Assembly: GCF_001528745.1 (NCBI RefSeq)
Contig: NZ_BCNS01000184.1
Location: 1-52,361, forward strand
DNA: 52,361 nt
Reading direction: 5' to 3'
DNA from: Marinobacterium profundum
GTDB taxonomy: Bacteria > Pseudomonadota > Gammaproteobacteria > Pseudomonadales > Balneatricaceae
Each line of letters starts with the position of its first letter. Positions within the stretch are counted from its first letter, which is position 1. The notes under the pieces are model-generated. The model made no database searches and was not told the DNA's origin. It saw only the letters and a program-made list of their open reading frames with translations. This document shows positions 15,905 through 26,251 of the stretch, piece by piece. A program made the position numbers and the translations under genes.

Positions 15905-16423
15905 TCAGAGGCCGGTGTCGTAGCGCTGGTATTCCACCTGCATAACTTCGTACCAGACTTCACTGCCGTCCGGTTTTTGCAGTGATACTTCGTCGCCGAC
16001 AGATTTCTTCAGTAGCAGGCGTGCCAGTGGCGAGTCGACGCTGATGTAGCCCTGGGCAGCATCAATTTCGTCGGCACCGACAATACGATAGCGATGGGGC
16101 TGGTCGTCCTCATCGGCCAGGGTCACCCAGGCGCCGAAGAAAATGCAGCTCTGATCCTCCGGAATGCGGTCAACCACGGTCATGTCGTCCAGGCGCTTGG
16201 ACAGGTAGCGCACGCGGCGGTCAATTTCGCGCAGTTGCTTCTTGCCGTAGATGTATTCGGCATTTTCGGAGCGATCGCCCTGGGCGGCGGCTTCGCGCAC
16301 CGATTCAGTAATGGCCGGTCGCTTGACGCGCCACAGGTATTTCAGCTCTTCGTTAAGCTTCTGATAGCCTTCGGCGGTGATGTACGAGGCGCTGCGGGGC
16401 TGGGCTGGGCGCCATCGGCTCAT
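15905..16423 (-). CDS. greB: Transcription elongation factor GreB
   Basis: A 172-residue protein with the N-terminal coiled-coil finger (YITAEGYQKLNEELKYL... GDRSENAEY... REIDRRVRYL) and the C-terminal FKBP-like domain (FGAWVTLADEDDQPHRYRIVG). It inserts into the secondary channel of stalled RNA polymerase and stimulates transcript cleavage. The acidic tip residues of the finger (D, E of GDRSENAEY) are present, and the LWRVKRP segment and basic patch favour GreB over GreA. ATG at 16423 was chosen; the frame is open further upstream to a TTG at 16465, and no clear ribosome site decides between them. Monocistronic as far as seen. Confidence 0.93.
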   Translation of the reverse strand: MSRWRPAQPRSASYITAEGYQKLNEELKYLWRVKRPAITESVREAAAQGDRSENAEYIYGKKQLREIDRRVRYLSKRLDDMTVVDRIPEDQSCIFFGAWVTLADEDDQPHRYRIVGADEIDAAQGYISVDSPLARLLLKKSVGDEVSLQKPDGSEVWYEVMQVEYQRYDTGL

Positions 16424-16590
16424 GCTGCAGTTACGGCTATTTTCACGACTGATCCTCAGGTTCAAGCTGGCAAGTAAGCCACGAATTGTAGCCTGATGCT
16501 GCCTCCACTGGAATTGTAACCGCAGGAGGATTCGGGCGACGCAGGGCTCGACAGTCGAAGCCCGGTCGCAGGGAGGGTGTATTGCCGCTG

Positions 16591-16920
16591 TTACTGGCGG
16601 CTGGCGGTGGAAACGTAGTGCGCTACAGCCTTGATCTGTTCGGCGGACAAAATCTCTTCAAACGCAGGCATGATTCCCACGCCCCCACTCACCGCATTGG
16701 CGACTTGCTCGACGGTGGGTTTCAGGTCGTCCAGCTTGGGGCCAATTTCGCCACTGGAACCGGCATCATTCAGGGTGTGGCAAATAGTGCAGGATGGCTG
16801 CGCCAGTTGCTGAAAGACGTCCTTGCCCTGGTCGAACAGCTCATCCGCCAGGATGGGGCCGGACATCAGGCTAACACAGGCCACGAGGGTGAAAATCATG
16901 CGCATCTTTAGGGTACTCAT
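16591..16920 (-). CDS. Periplasmic c-type cytochrome, sulfite dehydrogenase partner
   Basis: A 109-residue exported cytochrome. The signal peptide ends at ILA (about residue 25). One haem-binding site C44-T-I-C47-H48 and a likely axial methionine M84 (GIMPAFEE) are present, a class I cytochrome c layout. It lies 53 bases downstream of the molybdenum sulfite dehydrogenase gene on the same strand, and so is very probably its electron acceptor (SorB-like), passing electrons to the respiratory chain. The start may be one of three nearby ATGs (codons 1, 6 or 8); the first has an agcaat leader and no strong ribosome site. Confidence 0.85.
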   Translation of the reverse strand: MSTLKMRMIFTLVACVSLMSGPILADELFDQGKDVFQQLAQPSCTICHTLNDAGSSGEIGPKLDDLKPTVEQVANAVSGGVGIMPAFEEILSAEQIKAVAHYVSTASRQ

Positions 16921-16973
16921 ATTGCTGTTGGAATGGCCGCAGTGTTCCAGAGGGACTCTGCGGCGGCGGTTTT

Positions 16974-18200
16974 TTAGCTGACAGTAACGCTTACACCATG
17001 ATCGCTCCAGCTGGCGTTGCCGTAGCCGCGTTCGTTCTCGGTCCGCTCCTGTGGCTGGGCATTACCCTCAGAATCAGTGGCTCGGCTAACAATGCGGTAT
17101 TCACCTGGTGCCAGGTCGACGGCAAGCACGAAGGGGCGCCATGCAAAGCGGCCCATATCCGGTCCGAGCAGGCGCGCCTCGAGCCAGTTGCTGCCGCCGT
17201 CAATGGAAACTTCAACCTTGTCGAGCGGGTTGTTGCCACCGAAGGCAACGCCGTGGATCATGCTGCGCCCACTGCCTGCTTTTTCCAGCGGTGTGGTCAC
17301 CCAGGATTTAACCGGCATTTCCCACATGGACGGCTGATCCGGTGCGCCTTTTACGCCGACGTCGCGGATACGGTAACCGGAGGCCTGAATCTTGGCGTCG
17401 GTCTGGGTCTCGGTAAAAGCAACCTGCTTGAGGTATTTGACGTTATTCACGCCGTAGTAACCCGGTATTACCAGGCGCAGCGGGCCGCCATGGGTCAGGG
17501 GCAGGGCTTCGTCGTTGAGCTCCCAGGCCAGAATGGCCTGATCCAGGGCGCGGGTCGGAATGGAGCGCTCAACCATGATGGTCTTGGGGTCCAGGCCCGC
17601 AGGCAGCGTTTCGCCGCCGGTGCCGGTGATGTACTCCATACCTTCCTTGACGCCGCCCAGTTTAGCTACCACCTCACGCAGCGGTACGCCGGTCCAAACG
17701 ACGCAACCAGCTGCGCCTGCACCCCACTGGGTACCGCCCGGGCCATGGGTGAAAAACTGCCGGCCGTTGCCGGAGCACTGCAGTACCGCAGTCACAGACT
17801 CGATACCGATTTTTTTCAGCTCGCCAAGCGTCAGTGTTGTCGGGTTGTTAACGCCTTCGATACGCACTTCCCAGGCATCAGGGTCGGCAACAATTTCGTT
17901 GCCAGGCGCGGGCAGGTTGTTACGTACATAGAGATGATTGCTGGGTGTTACCACACCGCTGGCAATAGCGTCGCGGCGGGTTTCGAGGGTGTTTGCGCTA
18001 TGTACTATAACGGCGTTTTCATCTTTCCAGCTGGCGTACTCCGGCAGAGCAGACTTGGGTTCTTCTGCGGCTATGGACAGCGGAGCTAGGCCCATCAGGC
18101 CGACCGAGGCTATGGCGCCGGTGCTGCCGACCAGCAGATTACGCCGGCTCAGGCTGACAGCCGCTGCAGCGTTGGTGGAGCTTTTCTTGAATGTCGACAT
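16974..18200 (-). CDS. Sulfite dehydrogenase, molybdenum subunit (SorA/SorT-like)
   Basis: A 408-residue protein of the sulfite oxidase family. A Tat export motif is seen at SRRNLLVG (18-25), so it is folded in the cytoplasm with its cofactor and moved to the periplasm. The molybdenum-binding cysteine lies in VLQCSGNGR; the molybdopterin pocket text HGGPLRLVIPGYYGVNNVKYL and the C-terminal dimerisation domain (GVAFGGNNPLDKVEVSIDGG...W) follow. It oxidises sulfite to sulfate, passing two electrons to the cytochrome downstream. Its position after an ECF sigma/anti-sigma pair resembles the sulfite-responsive sorT locus of Sinorhizobium meliloti. The start follows aaaggaat at good spacing. Confidence 0.92.
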   Translation of the reverse strand: MSTFKKSSTNAAAAVSLSRRNLLVGSTGAIASVGLMGLAPLSIAAEEPKSALPEYASWKDENAVIVHSANTLETRRDAIASGVVTPSNHLYVRNNLPAPGNEIVADPDAWEVRIEGVNNPTTLTLGELKKIGIESVTAVLQCSGNGRQFFTHGPGGTQWGAGAAGCVVWTGVPLREVVAKLGGVKEGMEYITGTGGETLPAGLDPKTIMVERSIPTRALDQAILAWELNDEALPLTHGGPLRLVIPGYYGVNNVKYLKQVAFTETQTDAKIQASGYRIRDVGVKGAPDQPSMWEMPVKSWVTTPLEKAGSGRSMIHGVAFGGNNPLDKVEVSIDGGSNWLEARLLGPDMGRFAWRPFVLAVDLAPGEYRIVSRATDSEGNAQPQERTENERGYGNASWSDHGVSVTVS

Positions 18201-18261
18201 GGCTTATTCCTTTGTTGTTGGTCTCATTGTCGAAACGGATCTCACTGTGGAAGTCCGCATC

Positions 18262-18288
18262 AATACGCTGTATTCGATTGGCGGGTTA
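18262..18288 (-). promoter_or_regulatory. Possible ECF-type promoter upstream of the sulfite dehydrogenase gene
   Basis: On the minus strand TAACCC (18288-18283) and CGTATT (18267-18262) are 15 bases apart, giving the AAC ... CGT architecture common to ECF promoters, about 60 bases before the start codon. A matching pair was not found before the sigma gene itself, so the call is weak. Confidence 0.25.
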
Positions 18289-18304
18289 GCAACGGGTTGC
18301 TGCT

Positions 18305-19129
18305 CTAAAGAATAAATTCCCGACGGTGCGGCATGGCGCCGGCGGGCCCTACGATCAGCAGGCCGGCCCCCTTGAGCGGCAGTGCCAGTACCTCCAATTG
18401 CTGCTCGCGGATACGATAATCGCCGTAGTCTGTGATCGCCTGGCGCACATTCGGATTGCGGTAGAAGACGTTTTCGGTGATGCGGTACTCGATAATCAAA
18501 TGATTGCCACGCTGCAGAGCGAAAGCTTCAGCAGGCTCGCCACCCACACGGGTTTTCCAGCGGGCGACCAGTTTGCACCCGGCCAGCCGGGCTGGCAGCT
18601 CTGTCTTGCTGGGGGGCGTCTCCTGCTGGACCAGGTTGGTGCGAGACAGATTCTGGTACTCCTGCAGCACGTCGCTCATCATGGGGATCGACCCCGGTGT
18701 CATCGAAGTCACGGTGCCGGGCAATAGCAGCACTGCCATAAGCAGGGCGGCCAGTGCCCAGCCTGTGACGCCAATAAAGCCGCCTATCGCGGCGGGCTGG
18801 CGTGCCCAGGCGAGCCGGCGCAACCAGGGTCGAGGCATGGCATTCTGTGCAGGGGAGTGCTGAGCCTCGTCGAGCATAGTGTCGAGCCGCTGGTGTAGCG
18901 CGCCGGGCATGCGGTTGACGGCTACCTGTTGCAGTCGGCGGCTCAGGCTCTGCTGGCGCTCGATCTCTGTGCGGCAGGCGTCACAACCGGCCAGGTGTGC
19001 TTCGAAAATAAGTGTTTGCTGGGCGTCAAGCTCGCCATCTGCGTAGCCCGACAGCCAGTCCTGCAGCTGCAGATGCAGCTCGGACAGGTGATCGGTCATG
19101 TTGTCGTGGCTACCATCAGTTTTTTTCAT
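18305..19129 (-). CDS. Zinc-finger anti-sigma factor (membrane-bound)
   Basis: A 274-residue protein. The N-terminal anti-sigma domain has the zinc ligands H45, C49 and C52 (HLAGCDAC) in the zf-HC2 pattern, preceded by GYADGELD. One membrane helix is predicted at about 112-136. The 135-residue C-terminal part is predicted to be periplasmic and contains KLVARWKTRVGGEPAEAF and a final GLLIVGPAG stretch; I do not recognise its family, but it is placed where the sensing region would be. The start has a good aggag site inside the end of the sigma gene; the two genes overlap by 14 bases, so they are co-translated. It should hold the sigma factor inactive until sulfite or a related stress is sensed. 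Confidence 0.85.
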   Translation of the reverse strand: MKKTDGSHDNMTDHLSELHLQLQDWLSGYADGELDAQQTLIFEAHLAGCDACRTEIERQQSLSRRLQQVAVNRMPGALHQRLDTMLDEAQHSPAQNAMPRPWLRRLAWARQPAAIGGFIGVTGWALAALLMAVLLLPGTVTSMTPGSIPMMSDVLQEYQNLSRTNLVQQETPPSKTELPARLAGCKLVARWKTRVGGEPAEAFALQRGNHLIIEYRITENVFYRNPNVRQAITDYGDYRIREQQLEVLALPLKGAGLLIVGPAGAMPHRREFIL

Positions 19130-19709
19130 GACCAGGCTCCTTGTTTCCAGTGGCGTTAGTGGCCAGAGCCTGGGCGGCGGCAGTCTTTATCAGCAGGCCG
19201 GCGAGCAGACGCCGACCACGGGATAGTCGGCTCATTACTGTACCGCCCGGCAGGCTCAGTGCCTGGCCAACTTCCTGGTAGCTCAGCCCCTCGATATCCC
19301 TGAGCATGACCACCTGGCGGAAGTTGTCCGGCAGTGCCTGGATCGCGGCGATGACCTGTTCATCGCTACGACTCTGCATGATTTGCTCGAAGGGGCCTGG
19401 GGCTGCGCAGGGGTGATCCTGCAGAAAGTCATCATCGGCGATCATCAGCATGGGGGCCAGACGATGCCTGCGCGCCTCGCGCCGGCTGTCATCGGCGACC
19501 ACGTGGTTGAGAATACGCAGTAACCAGGCGTAGACCGCCATAGTGTCGGTGAGTTGGCCGAAGTCACGCCAGGCGCGCAGCAGGGTTTCCTGAGTCCAGT
19601 CTTCGGCAATCTCCTGGCTACGGGTCTGGCGGCGGGCGACACTAAACAGCCGATCGCGCCAGGGGCGCGTCAGGGATTGAAATTGCTGTTTTTGGCGGGC
19701 GTGATCCAT
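19116..19709 (-). CDS. ECF-type RNA polymerase sigma factor
   Basis: A 197-residue sigma-70 family protein with only regions 2 and 4. Region 2 is at about 25-90 (AEDWTQETLLRAWRDF, WLLRILNHVVADDSRR) and region 4 at about 125-180 (LPDNFRQVVMLRDIEGLSYQEVG, PGGTVMSRLSRGRRLL). It directs RNA polymerase to a small regulon, most likely including this operon. Immediately followed by its zinc anti-sigma factor and, 104 bases later, the sulfite dehydrogenase genes. The start is the first ATG, with acggaaag-like purines before it. Upstream (19710-19952) are the divergent promoters, in which I could not pick a clear ECF box. Confidence 0.9.
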   Translation of the reverse strand: MDHARQKQQFQSLTRPWRDRLFSVARRQTRSQEIAEDWTQETLLRAWRDFGQLTDTMAVYAWLLRILNHVVADDSRREARRHRLAPMLMIADDDFLQDHPCAAPGPFEQIMQSRSDEQVIAAIQALPDNFRQVVMLRDIEGLSYQEVGQALSLPGGTVMSRLSRGRRLLAGLLIKTAAAQALATNATGNKEPGHEKN

Positions 19710-19952
19710 CGTCTTTCCTGCGCCTGAGCATAGATCTGTAACAGGTTTTATCTTAGGGCGTCACCAGGCTCTGACTTATTCCCGGTAACCGCTATTTTTT
19801 GTATTTTGGACTTAAAAGTCTCACTTTATAGGGCAGCGTGCTGTCGACCGGAAGGGCCACGCGGCTATATCGATTGGTGCCACTGCGACTTGCAGCTAAA
19901 GCCTTCGGCCTGACGGCCGATACAGAGGTTAACAACAGCAGCTTGATGCCCC

Positions 19953-20369
19953 ATGTATACCGACCCGATTCAGAACCGTATCGAAACCTACACCTCTGGC
20001 CTTACGCCGGCGGTGCAGTCGGGCAATGGCGCCGAGTTTTCGCTGCTGCTCAGCCTGATTTCAGTCAATCAACTGCAGTACCGCGCGTTACCGGCCCAGT
20101 CTTTGCTTGAGGCGCCTGTGTCGGCGCAGCCAGGTTTTCCCGACCCGAATGCTCTGTATACGCCTGAGCTTACCGGGCAGCTGAACCAGGCGGTCAGCGA
20201 ACATCAGACCGGAGACTTTGCGATGCTGCGCAGTTACCTGGATACCGCTGGTCGCACACCGGGCCAGGCACGCCAGGCGCAGGATCAGTTTGAGCAGGTG
20301 GCACTGATGTCCAGCGGCCGCCTGATGCTGGATCAGATCGTCGGATCCCGTGTGCAGTTGTCCGCCTGA
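19953..20369 (+). CDS. Conserved-looking hypothetical protein, 138 residues
   Basis: I do not recognise this protein. It is small, soluble, without signal peptide or membrane helix, and has balanced composition with a plausible helical C-terminus (PELTGQLNQAVSEHQTGDFAMLRSYL, split over 60-90). No cysteine is present. It begins MYTDPIQNRIETYTSG. No strong ribosome site is seen. The frame has normal protein character, unlike the overlapping frames on both strands. It is divergent from the ECF sigma gene and 94 bases upstream of the EamA exporter, so it may share a transcript with the latter. Real gene likely; function unknown. Confidence 0.6.
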   Translation: MYTDPIQNRIETYTSGLTPAVQSGNGAEFSLLLSLISVNQLQYRALPAQSLLEAPVSAQPGFPDPNALYTPELTGQLNQAVSEHQTGDFAMLRSYLDTAGRTPGQARQAQDQFEQVALMSSGRLMLDQIVGSRVQLSA

Positions 20370-20463
20370 GTCCTGTCCTGCGTCTGTTGAATTCTATTCT
20401 GCGTGGATCCCGTTTAGACTGCCCGCCCTGGCAGCTAGCCCGAATCAAGGGAGTGAGACACGC

Positions 20464-21345
20464 ATGAGTACAAAGTCACAGGGGCGGGCACTGGTACTGG
20501 GGCTTGGCGCTGTATTGTTATGGTCCACGGTGGCCACGGCGTTCAAGCTGGCGCTGGCGCACCTCACACCTTTGCAGTTGCTGGCGGTAGCCTCGGTCGT
20601 GTCGACCCTGGTGCTGGCGGCGGCGGTCAGCATTCAGCGGCGCTGGGGCGAGCTGGCGCTTGCCTGGCGGCACAACCGCTGGCGGTACCTGGGCCTTGGG
20701 TTCCTGAATCCGTTCTTCTATTACCTGGTGTTGTTCAAGGCGTATGACCTTTTGCCCGCACAACAGGCGCAGCCGCTTAACTACACCTGGGCGCTGACCC
20801 TTTCGCTGCTGGCGGTGCCGTTGTTGGGGCAGCGCCTGTATGGGCGTGATTATCTGGCCATGCTGCTGGGCTATGTCGGGGTACTGGTGATCGCTACCCG
20901 CGGCGATATTCTGTCGCTGCAGTTCGACAGCCCGCTGGGGGTCGCGCTCGCGCTGGGCAGCACCGTGCTCTGGGCGCTGTACTGGATTTATAACGCACGC
21001 AGTGACGATGCCCCCGTGGTGGGTTTGCTGTTGTGCTTTTTGACCGGGTTGCCCTGGGTGCTGGTTACGGCCTGGTTTAGCGATGGCGTGCCGGCAGGCT
21101 GGAGCGGTGTGGGAGCGGCGGTCTATGTGGGTCTGTTTGAGATGGGCATTACCTTTATGCTTTGGCTGTCGGCGCTAAAAACAGCAACCCATGCCAGTCG
21201 TATTGGTAACCTGATTTTCCTGTCGCCGTTTCTGTCTCTGATCTTTATTGCCCAGGTGCTGGGTGAGTCGATTCATCCTTCGGTCTACCCAGGCTTGGGA
21301 CTGATTATGGGTGGTGTGATTTTGCAACAGTTCCGGCGTGCTTGA
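20464..21345 (+). CDS. EamA/DMT-superfamily transporter
   Basis: A 293-residue inner-membrane protein with ten predicted helices in two EamA repeats. The first opens with GLGAVLLWSTVATAFKLAL, the second with LALGSTVLWALYWIYNARS, both showing the family's W-S/A signature. Drug/metabolite transporters of this type usually export amino acids or other metabolites; the substrate is not predictable. The ATG at 20464 follows aagggagtgag (20447-20457), a good ribosome site. A longer in-frame start at 20350 would overlap the previous gene and was rejected. Confidence 0.88.
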   Translation: MSTKSQGRALVLGLGAVLLWSTVATAFKLALAHLTPLQLLAVASVVSTLVLAAAVSIQRRWGELALAWRHNRWRYLGLGFLNPFFYYLVLFKAYDLLPAQQAQPLNYTWALTLSLLAVPLLGQRLYGRDYLAMLLGYVGVLVIATRGDILSLQFDSPLGVALALGSTVLWALYWIYNARSDDAPVVGLLLCFLTGLPWVLVTAWFSDGVPAGWSGVGAAVYVGLFEMGITFMLWLSALKTATHASRIGNLIFLSPFLSLIFIAQVLGESIHPSVYPGLGLIMGGVILQQFRRA

Positions 21346-21629
21346 GGCGTCGCCGGGCAGGCTGCAGATTTTGTCGTCATATGGGAACATGATCGCGTCT
21401 TTTATGTTGATTAAATAACCATTAAGACTACAGTTGGGTGTGCGATGCAGGCTACAGGCGTGGATGGTTTTCGCTTTGATCCATGGTTGGCAAGGAGGTC
21501 GTAGTAGTGGTCGGTTGTAGCTGACAGCCCGAATGGGGCACTGTGCGGCCTTTGCCGCTGATTTGAGACACTGGCTTAAGCCCGTGAAAGCTGTTTCACT
21601 GGGCCGCAGTGAAAAGGGGAAACATAATA

Positions 21630-22574
21630 ATGAAACTGACCAAGAATATTTTGAGCCTCAATGGCGTGGCATTGGCAGCAGCCCTGTTGGTGATGCCTCC
21701 AGTGCTGGATTCGTTGATGGGCCTTGGTGGTGCTTCCAGCGCCTTTGCCAAAAATGGTGAAGGTGGCGGCAATGGTGGTGGTAACGGTGGTAACGGTGGG
21801 GGCAATGGCGGTGGTAATGGCGGCGGCAACAGCAACAGTAGCAGCTCCGACAGCAGCAGTTCCTCCGGCAACAACGGCAACAACGGTGGCAATGACAAGA
21901 GTCAGGCTTCATCCCGCTCGGCTAAATCCGACAAGTCTGCTAAGTCTGATAAGGGCTCAAAGAGCGAGCACAAATCCCTGGGTAACAACCATGGTGCCAT
22001 CGCCAGCGCTTTGGGCAGCCTGAACGCGGCCCATGCATCACCTAATGCGCGTCTTAATGCCAACCCTAATTCCCGCGTCGGTCTGATTGCGCAGTATGAG
22101 CAGGCGGTACTGGCAGGACGTGAGTTGAGTGCAGAAATTGCGGATCTTGATGTCGAACTGGCAGATTTGCGGGCTGATCTGGCTGAGCTTGAGCACATCG
22201 ATACCACGACCCTGGAAGCTGATATTCAGGCCCTGGAAGATGACATCGCATCGCTGGACCCGGTCGCTGACGAGCAGGAAATAGCTGATAAAACAGTAAC
22301 GCTGGGCGAGTTGACCGCTGATCTGGAAGCGATCAATACAGCGAATGCCGCGGTCGAGACTCAGGCCACGGCACTTGAGGGTGAGATCGCGACACTGGAA
22401 GACGAAAAGATGACTGCTATAGACGAGCTTGAAGCGGCGGCCGTGACCGAAGCTGAATCTCTGGCGGCGGCGGCTAACAAGTATGACAGTGTGGAAGACA
22501 TCCCCGATGAAGTCATTGCCGAACTGCAATCCCTGTTAGGCATCGCCGAAGAGCAGGTTGCGGTACAGCCTTAA
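21630..22574 (+). CDS. Secreted Gly/Asn-rich, coiled-coil protein of unknown function
   Basis: A 314-residue protein with four segments. Residues 1-40 are a signal peptide (cleavage after SAFA). Residues 41-89 are low complexity: GGGN repeats followed by a serine run and GNNGNN. Residues 90-117 are a lysine/serine stretch with repeated SAKSDK. From about 118 a conserved-looking block (HGAIASALGSLNAAHASPNA, then NPNSRVG) leads into a long acidic coiled coil (about 150-285) rich in Leu, Ala, Glu and Asp. The block resembles proteins I recall from alphaproteobacteria, but I cannot confirm this. The start follows aagggga at 21614-21620. No cysteines. Probably surface-exposed or extracellular; role unknown. 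The 284-base leader holds a hairpin (tttcactg/cagtgaaa, 21594-21614) just before the ribosome site, which could limit translation. Confidence 0.75.
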   Translation: MKLTKNILSLNGVALAAALLVMPPVLDSLMGLGGASSAFAKNGEGGGNGGGNGGNGGGNGGGNGGGNSNSSSSDSSSSSGNNGNNGGNDKSQASSRSAKSDKSAKSDKGSKSEHKSLGNNHGAIASALGSLNAAHASPNARLNANPNSRVGLIAQYEQAVLAGRELSAEIADLDVELADLRADLAELEHIDTTTLEADIQALEDDIASLDPVADEQEIADKTVTLGELTADLEAINTANAAVETQATALEGEIATLEDEKMTAIDELEAAAVTEAESLAAAANKYDSVEDIPDEVIAELQSLLGIAEEQVAVQP

Positions 22575-22621
22575 ATTGTTGGATTTTTTGCCGGAAAGTA
22601 ACGGCGGTAAAAACAGTCGTA

Positions 22622-22648
22622 AAAACAGCGCCCTCGGGCGCTGTTTTC
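22622..22648. terminator. Bidirectional Rho-independent terminator
   Basis: A 12-bp perfect stem (22622-22633 with 22636-22647) that starts with aaaa and ends with tttt serves both the secreted coiled-coil gene and the convergent SEL1-repeat gene. Confidence 0.85.
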
Positions 22649-22692
22649 GTTCTGGAGTACTACTGCCATGACCTTTTGTTCTGAGCCGCCAC

Positions 22693-23535
22693 TCAGTTGG
22701 AAAGGGCGCGCAGACGTAGCAGGTCCGCATTGTTAGCTGGGCCGCCTGGGGGCAGGGAGTGGGCACTGCGAAATGCATCCAGCGCCCGGCTGCTAGCGGG
22801 CCCCCAGAGACCATCGGCGGGGCCAGGATTGTACCCCTGCTGTTTCAACAGCTGCTGGGTGTAGGTTGCACTGGCCAGGCCTAGCGGGCGTTTCTGGGCG
22901 GAGGCTGCGCGGGAGCTGGCGTTCTGGCGCTGGGCCAGGCTGCTGTCCTGATAGAGTCTTGCCGTAACGGTTTGTATCAGCGGGTTGCTGTCATTGCGCC
23001 CGGCCTGGTCGGCCCAGTACCAGGCAAGACCCGCATCTGTCGGCACACCAATGCCGGCGCGATAGCAGACGGCCAGCTCCAGCATGGCCTGAGAATGTCC
23101 GTTGATGGCGGCCAAACCCAACAACAGAGCGCCCCAGGCTCTGTCCTGTTCAACGCCCTTGCCGTTGAGGTAGAGCTTGCCCAACTGAAAGGTGGCTGGC
23201 GTGTGGCCGGCGCGGTTGGCAATCTCGAGCCAGCGGGCGGCGCTGGCATCATCTGGCGCCACGCCTCTGCCGGTGAGATAGCCCATGCCCGCCATATAGG
23301 CGGCATCGGCCGAGCCCAGGCGTGCTGCCTGTTTGAAGGCATTCATGCCTCGGGCGTAGTCCTGGCTGACGCCGACGCCCTGGGTGAAGTTCAGGCCTTC
23401 ACGGTACTGTTGCTCGGCCCGCACTGGGTCTGCCGGCAGGGTGCCGACAGGCAGGGGCAATGCGGCACAGCCAGCCAGTGTCAGCAGGGCCGCACAGAGC
23501 AGGGTTCGGGTGCTGGGTGCTATTCGGTACGCCAT
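22693..23535 (-). CDS. SEL1-repeat lipoprotein with C-terminal peptidoglycan-binding-like domain
   Basis: A 280-residue lipoprotein. The lipobox LAGC is near residue 23. Four or five SEL1/TPR-like repeats run from about 40 to 180 (for example AFKQAARLGSADAAYMAGMG and WLEIANRAGHTPATFQLGKL). The last 65 residues (LLKQQGYNPGPADGLWGPAS) match the PG_binding_1 pattern. Such proteins usually act as adaptors at the envelope. The ATG at 23535 overlaps the end of the previous gene by 16 bases; a longer start at 23574 would overlap by 55 and has no support. Last gene of the overlapping run 25010-22693. Confidence 0.82.
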   Translation of the reverse strand: MAYRIAPSTRTLLCAALLTLAGCAALPLPVGTLPADPVRAEQQYREGLNFTQGVGVSQDYARGMNAFKQAARLGSADAAYMAGMGYLTGRGVAPDDASAARWLEIANRAGHTPATFQLGKLYLNGKGVEQDRAWGALLLGLAAINGHSQAMLELAVCYRAGIGVPTDAGLAWYWADQAGRNDSNPLIQTVTARLYQDSSLAQRQNASSRAASAQKRPLGLASATYTQQLLKQQGYNPGPADGLWGPASSRALDAFRSAHSLPPGGPANNADLLRLRALSN

Positions 23536-23906
23536 TGAATTTTCTCGGGTTGGCCGGTGGTTATTTCCCACCATTCATCGGGATCCTGGCCATTGCTCCA
23601 GCCGGCGGCGATGCAGCGAACTTCGGTTTCAAGTGCGGCGAAAGCATCGAGCGCGCAGTCCAGGTCCTTGCTCCAGGGGGTGCGGTCTGTTTTGAACCAG
23701 ACGCTGGTCCAGGTCTTGCCGACCACCTTCTGGTGGATCATCACCTCTACCACAGCGCTGTCCATGGTGCAGCTGTACTCATAGATGAGGCCTTGATTGG
23801 AGCGTCTTTCGAGGCTGGAGCTGTGGGATTTAATCCAGTCTTCCAGTTGCTCGAGGGAGCAATTTTTGACGTAGATCTCGATATCGGGGTGGCGTGGATC
23901 AGTCAT
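23520..23906 (-). CDS. Hypothetical soluble protein, 128 residues
   Basis: No family recognised. It is acidic, soluble, with many tryptophans and three or four cysteines, opens MTDPRHPDIEIYVKN and contains the WWEITTG motif near the C-terminus. Composition and alternation of beta/alpha segments look like a real globular domain. It overlaps the upstream small membrane-protein gene by 8 bases and the downstream SEL1 lipoprotein gene by 16, so it is translated from the same messenger. Its place between membrane and envelope genes gives no precise clue. Confidence 0.7.
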   Translation of the reverse strand: MTDPRHPDIEIYVKNCSLEQLEDWIKSHSSSLERRSNQGLIYEYSCTMDSAVVEVMIHQKVVGKTWTSVWFKTDRTPWSKDLDCALDAFAALETEVRCIAAGWSNGQDPDEWWEITTGQPEKIQWRTE

Positions 23907-24173
23907 GGTTTCGATCGTCGTTGAGGAATCGGTAAAGGCGCAGCAGGCTCAGGCTGATATAGCCAATGGCTGCCAGTATGCTGCCCGCAACGCTGAGGAT
24001 CAACCCGAGCAGCGCCAGCAGCTCCTGTTGCCAGGATGCGGCGAGCAGGAATTCGGCCAGTACAATCAGGCCAATGCCGGGGGCGAAAAGGCCGAACCCG
24101 AGCAGTAAAAGTAGCAGGTTTTGTTGTGGCTGGTCCGCGCGGCGCAGCAGCCAGCGTTTGACGGCTGAAGCTG

Positions 24174-24177
<4 letters not shown>
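23899..24177 (-). CDS. Small membrane protein, 92 residues
   Basis: Two or three predicted membrane helices (about 18-45, 48-75), a basic N-terminus (VKRWLLRRADQPQQN) that should stay in the cytoplasm, and a charged tail LNDDRNHD. No recognised domain. The gene overlaps rlmA upstream by 4 bases (ATGA) and the next gene by 8. Real gene likely because of the tight coupling; function unknown. Confidence 0.68.

Positions 24178-26251
<2,074 letters not shown>

Noticed and set aside
16998-18089. Long plus-strand open frame of 363 codons opposite the sulfite dehydrogenase gene
   Set aside because: It mirrors the Tat-exported molybdenum enzyme, which has clear motifs. The antisense translation has no family resemblance or ribosome site; such shadows are common in GC-rich DNA.
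21760-21870. Short tandem repeats, possible CRISPR or minisatellite outside genes
   Set aside because: They are codons of the GGGN and polyserine segments, in frame within the secreted coiled-coil protein.
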